Program-made: the position numbers and the translations under genes | In this document: in pieces, positions 37,464-48,608 of the stretch | Layout: the number at the start of each line of letters is the position of its first letter | Position numbering within the stretch: position 1 is the first letter of the stretch | Assembly: GCA_010279815.1 (NCBI GenBank) | Contig: QEOQ01000316.1 | Location: 464,810-528,809 of the forward strand | Length of the DNA: 64,000 bases | Direction of reading: 5' to 3' | From: Brachionus plicatilis | Lineage: Eukaryota; Rotifera; Eurotatoria; Ploima; Brachionidae | Notes under the pieces: model-generated | The model's input: only the letters and a program-made list of their open reading frames with translations | What the model was told of the DNA's origin: nothing | Database searches by the model: none

Positions 37464-39429
37464 AATACCACTTTCTTTGGAATATTTAATCTTTTATAAG
37501 ACAATTGATTCCAAAATTTTTTCGTTAAGTTAATATCAAATGATCATTTGAATTTGTTAGCAGAGATTTTTTTAACTTTTTTTTTAGGTAAAATAATCAA
37601 TAGTTGTTTTTAAAAAATTTTTGTTAGAAATCAAAGTTTTAAATTGAGCAAATTTACAGCAATCATTCATTTTTTCTCATAAAAGTTCAATTAATTTTTC
37701 CTTATTTTTATAAATTAAATAATTTGCTTGAAATATAATTTTTAAATATATCGATTTAAAGATTGAATTCAAAATTTAAATAAATGTAAAAGATCATAAG
37801 AAATATGAAATAAATGGTTGTTGTAATTTACCGAAAATCTTAAAGCTTTGAACATTTTTAAATAATAAAAGATTAAATTTGCTTAAAATTTTGGAACAGG
37901 ATTTTTTTTCAACATAGTAATTTAAGTAAATACAAAATAAATAAGAATATAGAATTATTATGATAAAAAATATCAACACTAAATACGAGAAAGAAAAAAT
38001 GTGAATTCACAATTTTAAAAATTTTATAATTTTCTAATCTTTTCTTGGTGTGTTTTCCATATCGAGAACAAAATGCGTAAAAAAAATAAGCCATTTTAAA
38101 AAAAAATTTTTATTTTATCAAATCTGTGTGTCAATTTCTCATGAGATGATTTCCAATTTTGCTTGTTTTTAAAATTAATGATTGATGTGAATCCAAAAAT
38201 TATCATAAAATGTGATTTCACATTTAAAATTTAAAATTTAAATTTTGAAATCTTAAATAAAGCGATTATAATTTTATAATCAAATATTTTTTAAACTCTG
38301 TTCTGATTTAAGATTAAAATATTATATTAATGTAATTTTCAAATATTTTGATTTTTTGAGTTAGATTTCAATTTTGTTTAATCCACAGTTTTCTTTATAT
38401 ATCTTGGAAAAAGTTATTCTTTAATTAAATTTTTTTTTATTAATTAATTTAATTATCTGAGGATATATTTCTGGAATCTTAAAAGTATATTTTGTCTCCG
38501 TTTATATTTGTTAAAAAATAAAATTAGAAGCAAATAATGATAAATTTAAGTTTGTTTTTTGTGTCTTAAATTTGTGTATTAAATGCTTTCAACTAAAAGA
38601 ACTAAATTTTAAATGAGATTAACTAAAATAATATTTAAATAACAAAATTATGTTTACCTCTTTAATTAAATAGTTCAAGGCTAACTTACTGTTTTAAGAA
38701 GAAGACATTTTCTTAAGATTAATTTGCCTGTGAATTAGAAATTGTCTTTTGATAAATTTGCTTAAGGAATATATGAATTTGATTTATATAATATTTTCTT
38801 TGATATTACATTAAAAAATATTTAAATCAATGATTCCCATTTTATTTTCTTATAATCAACTATATTTAAAAAAAATTATTTTTTAATTTCCGTGGAAATT
38901 CAGATACAATTAAAAAAAAATAGAATTTTATTTATTAAAACGAGATTCTAAAGAACAAATAACTGAGAAAAAATAAAATTAAATATTTTTTATCAAAATC
39001 ATCTAAATAATATTATTTTGTATTAAAATTCTTGAAATTAATCATTTTTACTTGAAGAAATTTCCAATATCCTCTCGAATTGAAAGCTTCAACTCATCAC
39101 TTATTGTTTCATCATTAAATTTTTTTAAATAAAATTTGACAATAAATTTTTACAATTAATTTTTCAGCTAGATAAAATTTAAAAAGCTTGATTAAAATTC
39201 AATCTTTCCAATTTATTTTTATCTAACTATGAAATCAAAGATTTTTGATTAAAAAGATCTTAAAGTCAAAGAAGTTTCATAAATTAATTATTTTCACAAC
39301 GAATTTTAATCAAACTTTTTTAAAATTTTATCAACTGTTATCTTTTATCATTTGATTTTGTCTGATCAACGGATTGCATGTTGAGTTGACGATGATTGTA
39401 ATCAAGTTTTGTTTATTTTGTTTAACTTT

Positions 39430-39483
39430 TCTTATTAATTTACTTATTTGGTTATCTGTACGGAGCTTGAGCTCCCTCAGAAT
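39430..39483 (-). mobile_element. LINE 3' end, minus strand
   Basis: On the minus strand: TCTGAGGGAGCTCAAGCTCC, then GTACAGATAACCAAATAAG, a variant of the hairpin plus AAATA tail seen at 12707, 40871, 41280 and 63124. No coding sequence remains upstream. Confidence 0.6.
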
Positions 39484-40870
39484 TAAAAATAAAGTTAAAT
39501 AAAATAAAATAAAAAAGTAAATTAAGTAAGACAAAAAAAAAAGGATAACAATAAAGTAAAAAGGATTAAAATTACGAAATTAAATGAAAGATATGTAGGT
39601 ATAAATATGCTGACCTTTATTTATTTTAGAAAAAAGTATAAAAAGTACAAAAAGGAGAAAGGTCAAATAAAATAAAATTTAGATAAAGTACAAAAAGTAA
39701 AAAAGTTTGAGCAAAAAAAAAAATTGGTCTTCAATTATATTATTTATCAAAAAATATCATCTTATATAAATTTGGAGAATTTCAGAGCATTCAAATATTA
39801 AAAATTAAATGACATAGCTTTTATGAGCGCAATCAGAATGGTTGCAATATTTACTACTTCTTAAACTTTTTTAATATTTTTTAATCTGTCCATGGGACAA
39901 AAAAAGTAATAATAATAATTATTACTTAAATTATTAAAATGATAATTTGATAGCATCTTTAAAGTATTTTTTTTGAAATTCGATATAATTTTATTACCGA
40001 AATTTTATAAAATTAAACAGACATTTTGTTAAGAAATTGTTCCGAATTAGACAAAATAATCTAAAAAAAGATGATATTTTATGGATTCTACCAATGCTGT
40101 TCTAAAGTCAAAAAGATCTACAGTCAGGTCAAGCGGCTTGAAACCATATTTTTGAAGAAAAGTAATTTGAATTGTATAATAAAAGTTTGTAATAATTTTA
40201 CTTTAAGAAAAAAAGTATAAAAACTGAAATATTATATAAAGTCAAGTCTTTGAAAAAAAATAAAGAAAAATTAAAATTAAAAAAATTAATTTAGTTGACT
40301 ATGAAAAAAATATAAAACGACTAAATTTTGACTTAGCCAATTTTGATTCTTCAAAACATCTGTAAAAATTATTTTAACTACTTTAACACAATATTGCTTC
40401 AAAAGATATCCTTTATAATTCAATGAAAAGCCCTCATTAAACTTATCCACTAATTTAATATAAATAAGAACAAAATCAATTCAAATATACATTTTTGTGA
40501 TAAAACCAATAAAATTGTGATTTTTTTGAAACAAATTTTAAATCTTTTTCAAATCTTTACTCAAACACTTATTTTTGTCTTTTTTATCTTTATACTTATT
40601 TTTATTTTTTTAATTTTTTTTTACATCGCCTTAAAGGCGTTCATTGAAATAAATAGAGAAAATTTATTGTGAATATAACAAGTTTGAGGTTAATTGAAAT
40701 TTTAAACCTATATTGGAATAAATTGATTTAAATTGATTAGGAATGACATTGAATTTATACTCAATAGTTTATTTTAGGCCTAAACCTTTTTATCAATAAT
40801 TTAACTTCACATGTATTTACTTATATCAATAAAACGCCCCAAAAAAAATTAAATTTTTATTTTATATTTT

Positions 40871-40912
40871 ATTTTGAATGAGCTTTAGCTCGGTACAGAT
40901 AAACAAATAAAA
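40871..40912 (+). mobile_element. LINE 3' end, plus strand
   Basis: TTTTGAATGAGCTTTAGCTC, then GGTACAGATAAACAAATAAA. Same hairpin and tail as the other copies. The first TCTG of the stem is changed, so the copy is slightly decayed. Confidence 0.65.
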
Positions 40913-41279
40913 ACATTGCTTTTATTTTATTTTTTTTTTATTTTTTATTTTATATTATTTAACTTTTTAATTAAATTGTTCAATTTGTAATAAGAAAAAA
41001 TTAATTTTTAAATAGAGATGAATTCATTTATTTTGTATCAATTCTATTAATTATGTCTATATTTATTTAATAAATTGCATTACGTTTAAATTAGACATTG
41101 TCTAAATAAATTTGTTACTTTTTATTTGTAATTTTTATTAAATTTGTTAAAAAAAAAAAAAAAAATTCAATATTTTAATATTTCTCTACTTTTTAACTTA
41201 TAATATTTTCACTTTATTTTTTTCTTATTTTTTATTTTTATTTCATTTTATTTAACTTTATTTTAATTTTTTTTTATAA

Positions 41280-41332
41280 TCTGAAGGAGCTTTAGCTCGG
41301 TACAGATATACAAATAAATAAATAAAAATAAT
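41280..41332 (+). mobile_element. LINE 3' end, plus strand
   Basis: TCTGAAGGAGCTTTAGCTC, then GGTACAGATATACAAATAAATAAATAAA. The hairpin (TCTG/CAGA outer pairs, GAGC/GCTC inner stem) is intact, and the AAATA tail is the longest of the set, so this may be the youngest truncated copy in the window. Confidence 0.7.
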
Positions 41333-41881
41333 AAAATTAAATTTGCCATTGAAAAATATTAAGAGTCTTAAATGAAATGACTTTTAAAATTCCACAGGGT
41401 CATTCGTAATATTAGAAAAAGCTTTGTAATTTTTTTCAGTGAGACTGAAATAAATAAATAAAAAATAAAAGAAAAACTTGTTGTTTTAAAATTTATTTTA
41501 AGATAAAGACTAAAAATCGAATAAAGTTTTTATATGATGACGTGGAATCTTAAAATTTAAGATATATTTGCATTTAATTAATTGAGTAAAAATTTTGTTT
41601 TTTCTCTAAAGAATAAACGATATTTATAGACCCGATTGTGAACAAAATTTTTGCCAAATAATCAATTAAAATTAAGCAAATAAACAAAATTCGGCTTTCA
41701 ATGCTAGATTCATCATTTTTAGGCGAGTTTTTCACTCCATTCAACTTATTAACAACTATTAGAAGTAAAATTAAAAAAAACAAACGTGATCCAAAACCAA
41801 CAAGAAAAAAAATTAGACTCAAACATAGAAGAAAAATAAAAAAATTTATTTTCAACTGAATCACTTTTGTTGGATAGATTT

Positions 41882-42761
41882 TCATTCTTTTGATTTTGGT
41901 GCTTGTCTCCCGCGCTGTCTTGGCGAAGTTTTTGGTGAATTGCTCTGAGTTTCCACATGATGTTTGGGTATCCAGTCCATGTCGACTTCATTTGATGATG
42001 TCGCTTGAGCGGCATAGCTTTTTGGCTTGCTGGACCGGCCCTTTTTGGTGACCGAAGAAAGCATCTGTTTGCCCAAAAGACCCAAGAGAGCCAGAATAGC
42101 GGCAAGAAAAACATATAGAAAAAATGTTTCTCCATCGAAGCCCTCATCGGGCTCGGAAATGCTCACTGTTTCATTAAAGACAGTGTTCACAAATTCTCTG
42201 CCTTCGCCATTTTTGTATCTAAGGTTGACGGTCAGACCGAATTGGCGCGCTGAAAATGTCTCACTGGGAGTGAACATGTATTCAAAGGTAGCCTCGCGGT
42301 CACCGTCGACAACCTTGTTGTATCGGAAGGAGGAAAAGTTTTGAATGTGATAGGAAAAGTCTTGTGGATATCTGAAGGAAGCGTCAATGCCTTCTACCAA
42401 GAATGCGCTTGTTGCATTGTTGTGAAATCCGACCAAAAGCTTGACCAAGCGTCCTGCTGGCAAATCTGTTCCTTCAGCTGGTTCCACAAACAAAAAGTTT
42501 GTTTTGACATCAGGTGAAGATAGATCCAAATCTTCACCAGTCTCTTCTTCGCTCTTTTTAGAAAAAAATCAAAATTTTGTCCAAAAAATATGTGGATTTG
42601 TTTACTTCTGCTACGCTGGGGTTCTCGGCTTCTTCATTGATTACAGCGTCTTCCTCTGCATCATCTTCGACAGCGTCTTCAGCCCTTACAATCACTGGCG
42701 CAAATAGAAGCGTGAATGAAAATGAGGCAATCAAGAAAAAAGTCAAACTAAAAATTTTCAT
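41882..42761 (-). CDS. SSR1: Translocon-associated protein subunit alpha (TRAP-alpha, signal sequence receptor 1)
   Basis: Exons 42761-42606 and 42553-41882 with a 52-nt intron give 275 residues, close to the family length. A signal peptide (about 1-27, ending VRAED) is followed by a highly acidic luminal stretch (DAVEDDAEEDAV..). Then comes the conserved luminal domain with the motifs FVEPAEGTDLPAG, LLVGFHNN and ASFRYPQDFSYHIQNFSS. One membrane helix follows (FFLYVFLAAILALLGLL), and a basic cytoplasmic tail ends in KSKE. TRAP-alpha is part of the TRAP complex that sits beside the Sec61 channel in the ER membrane and helps some signal sequences insert. The start ATG begins a good signal peptide. 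The stop overlaps an ATG of a 103-codon frame in ATGA arrangement, discussed under findings. Confidence 0.94.
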
Positions 42762-43246
42762 TTCTAAATTTTTTTCAAAAATCTTTTAATTATGATTATT
42801 TGGAAAAATGGTTTTTTTTTTAAAGCTACTAAAAGTTGTATTCGTGGTATTATTTCGACTATAAATGAACATTTGTCAAGTTTTTTGACATTGACTCTGA
42901 AGCAAAATTTTGATAAAATTTAAATAAAGCTACACGTATTTGCTTATATTTTTGAAAACTGTGTATTTTAAAATTTTTAATACATACTTATAGATAGAGG
43001 GTTGATTCTGTAGTTGTCTTTTAGATTAACTAGCAAAATTTTGTTTAGATTAACGTTGGACTCTTCAGTTTGGTGTATTTTTTATTTTAATTTAACAATT
43101 TTAAAAATTTTATTTATCAAGTTCAAGTTCAAGGTAAATCAAAATGCCAAGGTTCAAGGTAAGTGCCACTGTTTTGTATCAGACTGATTAACTCATCATT
43201 TATTCAAGATAAAATAAAATTTAAAGATAAAACAAATTATTCAAAA

Positions 43247-44960
43247 TTATTCAAAATAAACTTTAAGATTTAAATTTGGTTTAATAAATAGTTTTGTTGC
43301 TTCATTAAATATTAAGTTGATGTTGTTAAATAAAGACAACTTAAAAGTACTGAATTTCAGTACCAGTCTGTCAATTATGAATTTGTTCGCCATTTTTGAA
43401 TAAACATAACCAAATGTAATTTCACCACTTTTTGTTTTAGATCTTGGAACCATTAAATCATTCTTATTTCTTAAGTCGTATTGAATCATTCGAGATTCAT
43501 CTGTAACCATTTGTTCTTTTAATTGAGCTGGTGAGTTTGCATAGTTAATGATCTTGTAATAGAAAGTCAGTATTCTCTCAAGAGCTCGATGCTGAAACCA
43601 GAGTTGTTTAAAAGTCCCAAAAAAAGTCCGAACTTTTTTTTAAAATTTGCTAGATCGGCAAATTGAAGTTTGAGATCAGGATCAAAAGATCAAAATATTT
43701 ATTGTAATATTTTTTTTAATAATAGAGAAAAAATAAATTTTTTCCAAAGCAATTACTTGACATGTCATGTCAAGTTTATTTTAAAATTTAAAATTTTAAA
43801 ATGTCCTTCTTTATTGAACATTAATAGGTTTAAATATTTTAATTGATTTTAATGAAAACTTAATTTTAAAGACAAAAAAATTAACTGTTTTAAAATTTGA
43901 AATTTATAAGAGTAGAAAAATAAAATTATTTCAGCTTGAATGAATCGATATAAAAGTTATAGATTTGAATTTGTGAATTAACTTAACCTGAATTATTTAA
44001 ATTATTGTCTGTTTTTGTTAAATAAATTTGAGATCAATAATTTTGATGTTAATTTGATAATGAACCATTATTAGACATAACATGTCTAGTAATGTTTAGT
44101 ATTTATTTCTTAAAAATTATTAAAATCACTAGATTAATTAAGTTTTAAAATTTTAAATGATCGTTTTGATCTTAAAATTTGATCTGAAACTTCAATTTGC
44201 CGCTAGATCAGGGTTTATATCAAAAATTTTTTATTCTTTTGTCTAATGCATATGGATTTGCCATATTCCAAAATTTTCTTAAAATTTTAGCTTAAAATTC
44301 TTCTTCAGTATTCAAAATTTTAGGGCCCTGACTTGGACTTTTGAAAAAAATTTAAAAAAAAATTCCGAACTATGACTTGACTCGAGACTTGTGACTTTTA
44401 AACAACTTTGACTGAAACGCAAAAATCAAATCAAAGAGTATACTTCTCCAAAAAATTATTTAAATCTTTGAAGTCACAACTATTCGCTCTAATTTTTAAC
44501 AATTTAAATAAAAATTAAAAAAAACACAGTTGGCTAACCTTTGTATGACTTCTTGTGTAAAATGAAAAAAAAAGGGTGAAGGCATAATCAAAATAAAGTA
44601 AAATAAAAGTTTTGAAAAATTGAATTTTTACAGAGGTACAAAGTTAGAACAGTCTTTTTATCGAAAAAAAATTTGGATTTACAGTAAAACATGCCTCAGA
44701 GACCAACTTCATAAAGTTTAGTTTGCTGTCAATGGTAAAACCTATGGTAAAACCTAATAATTTAAACCCTCTAACAACTGAAATTTTTAAACCATTAAAG
44801 TAAAAAAGTCCGGAAGTTTTTTAGTGAAAACCATAAAGAAAGTTTAATTCCAACTTATGTCAACTTTGTAGAAGGTTGATGAAAAAAGAAAAATGGTGTA
44901 TCCTAATACCTAATTTATCTGGATTTTTAGATATTTCGGCTTTTTTTTATATTCAGCAAA
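43247..44960 (-). pseudogene. Decayed LINE reverse transcriptase, C-terminal part, interrupted by a hAT-like element
   Basis: Reading the minus strand from 44960 downwards gives broken frames typical of the region after the LINE polymerase domain: LLGFTIDSKLNF, FSIKRLF, VKIQFFKTFILLYFDY, then after the inserted element HRALERILTFYYKIIN, YDLRNKNDL and GEITFGYVYSKMANKFI. Stops and frameshifts interrupt it. Removing 43599-44410 and one target-duplication copy rejoins FAF to QHRAL in frame, showing the coding sequence predates the insertion. This LINE type differs from the CR1/L2-like one at 56.5-57.3 kb. Confidence 0.75.
43591..44418. mobile_element. hAT-like element (AAGTC family) inserted in a LINE
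   Basis: Element 43599-44410 (812 bp) has ends CAGAGTTGTTTAAAAGTC and, inverted, CAAAGTTGTTTAAAAGTC. The flanking 8-mers are GCTGAAAC (43591-43598) and ACTGAAAC (44411-44418). CAG termini with an 8-bp duplication fit hAT. Subterminal AAGTC motifs are shared with copies at 29996, 34720, 45890, 54096 and 63260. The inner 280 bp match 370-653. No transposase is encoded. Confidence 0.85.
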
Positions 44961-45889
44961 ATGAGATATTAAATACGGAAATTCCTCCTTTAAAAGTTTA
45001 TAAAACAATTTATTAAAATTATTTATTTTCGAATTTAAAGCAATATTTCAAAGAAATGACAAGACTTTGACTTAAAAAAGAAAAAATTTAAAAACCAATA
45101 CTAGTGGTAAGGTTTACTTCCTCAGTTAAAATTACCTTGGAATCTATTTTTCTTTTAAAATTAAAAAAAAAAGCAATTGAATTAAAAAAGTTTTTATATT
45201 GAATTTGAACAAAATTTATTGATAATAAAAATTAATTGATTTTAGATAATTTATAAAAATAACAAGGATGAAAAAATTTTTAGTTATATTAAAATAATTA
45301 TCTAATGTTTTAATAAAATTTGTCCAATTTTTTTTTTAGCACTGAACTTAAATCGAAATAATCAAAAGTACAGATCTTAACTGAGAAATTTAAAATGATT
45401 ATAAATTTCGATGATGAGGCATTGCATCATCCGTTTTTGGAGGTGTCACAGCATTATACAGTATGTTGCAAAAATTTAGAAATTATTTATTTTATTTATC
45501 TAAAATTATTTATTTATTGAATTTGTTGAAAAATTGAGTGTTTAAGAAAAAAATTAAAAACACTAATTTGTAGTTTTTTTTTCTACAATTTGATATATCA
45601 CACTCGGCTTAAATATTTATGATCAAATAAAAAAACTTACTATAAAAATTAAAATATAAAAGTCGGTTTAAAAATAACAAATAAAAATTAATTCAAAATT
45701 TTTAAAATCTATTATATTTTGTAAAAATTGCTTTTTTTAAATTTTTTTGCTTTATAATCAAAGTTTTTTTACGTAAATTGTCGAAAAAATAAAACTAAAA
45801 ATTAAATTTTAAATTAAATTAAGTTTTATTTTGACATTTATCGATTTATGCATTTTTATGCATTATAACGTATATTTAAAACATCAGAA

Positions 45890-46163
45890 AAAAAATCATT
45901 TTAAAGTCCTTTCAAAGTAAAGTCAGACTTAAAAATTTTGAAGTCAAGTCTTTTGACTTGACTTGAAATTCATTTTCTGAAAAAAGTCATTTCAAAAACT
46001 TTGAAATAAAAATGGCCGCCTTATCAGCTAGATGGAACGGCAAAAAATTCATGTGGCCGCCTTAATAACTACATGGAACGGCAAAAGACTTATTTTTAAA
46101 AAATAATTTTTCAAGTCAAGTCAAAAGACTTTTTAAAAAAATTATGACTTTTAAACTACTCTG
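45890..46163. mobile_element. AAGTC-family hAT-like element with an internal 41-bp tandem repeat
   Basis: The right end is the reverse complement of CAGAGTAGTTTAAAAGTC (ends at 46163). The left end is less clear (CAGAAAAAAAATCATTTTAA near 45885). Repeated AAGTCAAGTC and GACTTGACTT blocks flank a GC-richer centre in which TGGCCGCCTTAT..ATGGAACGGCAAAA occurs twice, starting at 46013 and 46054. No confident target duplication. Confidence 0.6.
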
Positions 46164-46394
46164 GTACATTTGCAGAATTTTTCGCAAAAGTACTAATTGT
46201 TTCCAGAAAATACTCATCTAAAATCGTTATATTACGTAAAGTTACGCACTTTTTGTTAAAAAGAGGAATTTTTACCTAAAATTATCAATTATTAATCAAG
46301 GAAAGTCAGATTTTAGCATCACTGTAAGCATTTAGAATATTTTTTGTTACAACCAAATCTCTAGCGATAAGATATTAAAAACATGTGTGTAAAA

Positions 46395-46900
46395 GGGCAT
46401 TGTGAATTTTGGTACAAAAATCAAAAACCAAATATTAAAAATTCCAAAGCTTAAGTTCTGAAGGACCAAAACATGCTCTGTAAATTGGAGCAGCTGATAC
46501 ATCCTTGGTACCACCAGTATACTGATTCTGCAAAACTGTGCAAAATTCAGAACATTGTGAATTATAGTACAAAAAACAAAAACTAAACATAAAAAACGCC
46601 AGAACTTTAATCTGAACCGACTAAAACATGTTTTATAAATTGTAGCACCTGATACATCCTTTGTACCATCACTGATAGTTGAATTGGATTTTTAATATAA
46701 TGTAGTATCCCCAATTTACTATTTTCTGATTTTTGCAGATTTATTGCAGAGATTTGCAGAATCAGTATATTGGTGGTACAAACGATGTATCAGCTGCTAC
46801 AATTTACAAAACATGTTTTGGTCCTTCAGAGCTAAAACTATGGAATTTTTAATATTTTGTTTTTGTTTTTTGTACCAAATTTCAAAATGCCGAGTAAAAG
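46395..46900. repeat. Foldback element with an extra direct copy of one arm
   Basis: The left arm (about 46395-46545: AAATATTAAAAATTCCAAAG, TTCTGAAGGACCAAAACATG, GCAGCTGATACATCC, TACTGATTCTGCAAA) is the reverse complement of the right arm (about 46735-46900). A diverged direct copy of the left arm lies between them (46556-46680: GTGAATTATAGTACAAAAAA, CTAAAACATGTTTTATAAAT, GATACATCC). The unit thus has three arms, two direct and one inverted. Confidence 0.8.
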
Positions 46901-47187
46901 TGTCATTTTAAATTAAAATTAAAAAATTTCTAATTTAAAAAAGAGTCATTCTAAACACAACTAAATAAAATTTAATCATATTTAAATTGAAATTTATTTA
47001 AAGAATTTGAAAAGAAAATTTAAAACTTTTCATTCAACTGAACCAACTGGCAAATCGATAAATTTGACACAACAAAAAATATTTTTAGCAAAAAAATTTT
47101 AAAATAAAAACTCAACTTTCAACAAAAAGAACTATTTATTTTTTATTTTTTATTATTTAAAAACAACAAAAAAAAATTCAACTAAAT

Positions 47188-48608
47188 TTAATCAAATTTT
47201 CTTTTTTTTCCATGAGCCGAAGACTTTGGTATAGTTGACTCATCGGCGTCCATGGCCTCATTAGCCTCATCCCGCGGCGCTTCTCTTTTCATCGAATACT
47301 TTTCAAACTTTGCCTTTTGTTTGCCAGTGCCACTTATTTTTTTTATCTATTTAATAAAATTAAATTAATTGCCTATTTTTTCCCAATCAAACCATCTAAA
47401 CTTACAATTCCTTGTTCGAGCTGCTGCAATCGTTTTTCCAGAACAGCGCGCTGTTCAATTCCCATATTACAATTGTTGTCTTCGCCAAGAGCGTCGACCC
47501 TAATGGCCAAAGCGGCCTTAGCAGCCAACATCCTGGACACCTTGCCCTTGTACTTGGCACCGGACTGGCCGACCAAGCTAGCATGGTAGATCAGACCATA
47601 CTTGGGAGTGTCGTGCTTGGTCTTCATGGCTCTGAACAGCGCTTTCTCGGCTCCCAGTATCTGCACAGTGGAAGAGGGGTGCTTGGCCAGGTTGAGAAGA
47701 GATCCGGCATGAGCGATTAGTCTGGCGCCGACCAGCTCGCCAACCAAAGCGGTCAAATTTGGTGCCACTGCCATCATTCTATTCTTCAAATACTCATACA
47801 GTTGATTTCTGTAGTCAGAAATTTCTAGGACTTGGTCGCACAGATTTGTTATATTGGACAAATCCTCCTCGGATATCTCGGTGCCCATGGACACCTCGGC
47901 AGCCTCTTTGACTTTTGACTCGACATCCTCGGGCAGTATGTCGTTGAGCTCTGTTTTGATGGCGTTTGTTTTGTAGCCGACTTTTTTGATGGTCTTGCAG
48001 TAGGCTATGTTGTCTTGGATTATTTTGGACAGTTCGGGAAAGTGCCAGCCGTACCACTCTTTGCATCTCATGATGTAGTTGTTTAGCTCTTTGTCCAGGT
48101 CGTCTAGAAGCGAGATGGCCTGGACAATCATTGTGTCGACCTTGTCTGGTGAGAATTTGAGCTTGTAGCGGGAAAGACTGTGCGCCAGGCCGATTCTCAT
48201 GGCGGCGATTTCCTTCTCGGGCACTTTGATCAAGCTTTCCATCTGACCGCGGATCAGCCGCATCAAATCTTGGACACTGTTGTTGCTGACGCAGTTGATG
48301 TTGAATTTGTCTTTGATGGAACTTCCTAGTTTGGCGTCCGCGACCAACAGCGTTTCTTGCTCGTCGTCGGCGATTTTTTTAAGCAGTTTTTTGAGGGGTT
48401 TGGGAATTTTGCCTTCTATTGAGCCCGTAATGGCGGCCAAAGCGATTGTGGTGTCATCGAATTTTTGAAAGTGCTGCAGCTGAAGGAGTTTGTTGGCTTT
48501 TTCGGGTGTTTGAAAATCCAAGTAGAGGTTGTCGGTTTCTTGGAGTTTTTTTTCGTTCAGCAGCTTGAATACCGCGTAGCCGGCAGCTGTTTCAAATAAA
48601 ACTAGCAT
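47188..48608 (-). CDS. NOP58: Nucleolar protein 58, box C/D snoRNP core protein
   Basis: Exons 48608-47406 and 47346-47188, with a 59-nt intron, give 453 residues. The start MLVLFETAAGYAVFKLLNE is the NOP58 signature. The N-terminal domain is followed by a coiled-coil segment and the Nop domain, which binds the 15.5K/snoRNA complex and includes PNLTALVGELVGARLIAHAG, LAKHPSSTVQILGAEKALF and YGLIYHASLVGQ. The second exon encodes a basic tail ending AHGKKRKFD, a likely nuclear/nucleolar signal; it is shorter than the long Lys-rich tails of many animal NOP58s. The protein pairs with NOP56 and fibrillarin to guide 2'-O-methylation of rRNA. The donor GTAAGT lies in a frame that stays open for 10 codons past it; the conserved C-terminal extension supports splicing. 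Confidence 0.95.

Larger units (their letters stand above)
36643..41881. other. Gene-free region with a foldback and LINE 3' ends
   Basis: No supported gene in 5.2 kb. Separately listed: a foldback at 37105-37463 and LINE-type hairpin tails at 39430-39483 (minus), 40871-40912 and 41280-41332 (plus). The frame at 41574-41885, just after the SSR1 stop, is treated as a finding rather than a gene. The rest is poly-A/T-rich with AGTC/TTAAG motifs and no recognisable coding. Confidence 0.5.
42762..47187. other. Intergenic region filled with transposon remnants
   Basis: Listed separately: a decayed LINE on the minus strand (43247-44960), a hAT-like element inside it (43599-44410), an AAGTC-family copy (about 45890-46163) and a foldback (46395-46900). 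An exon-like piece lies at 45394-45459. The left and right margins are AT-rich without signal. Confidence 0.6.
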
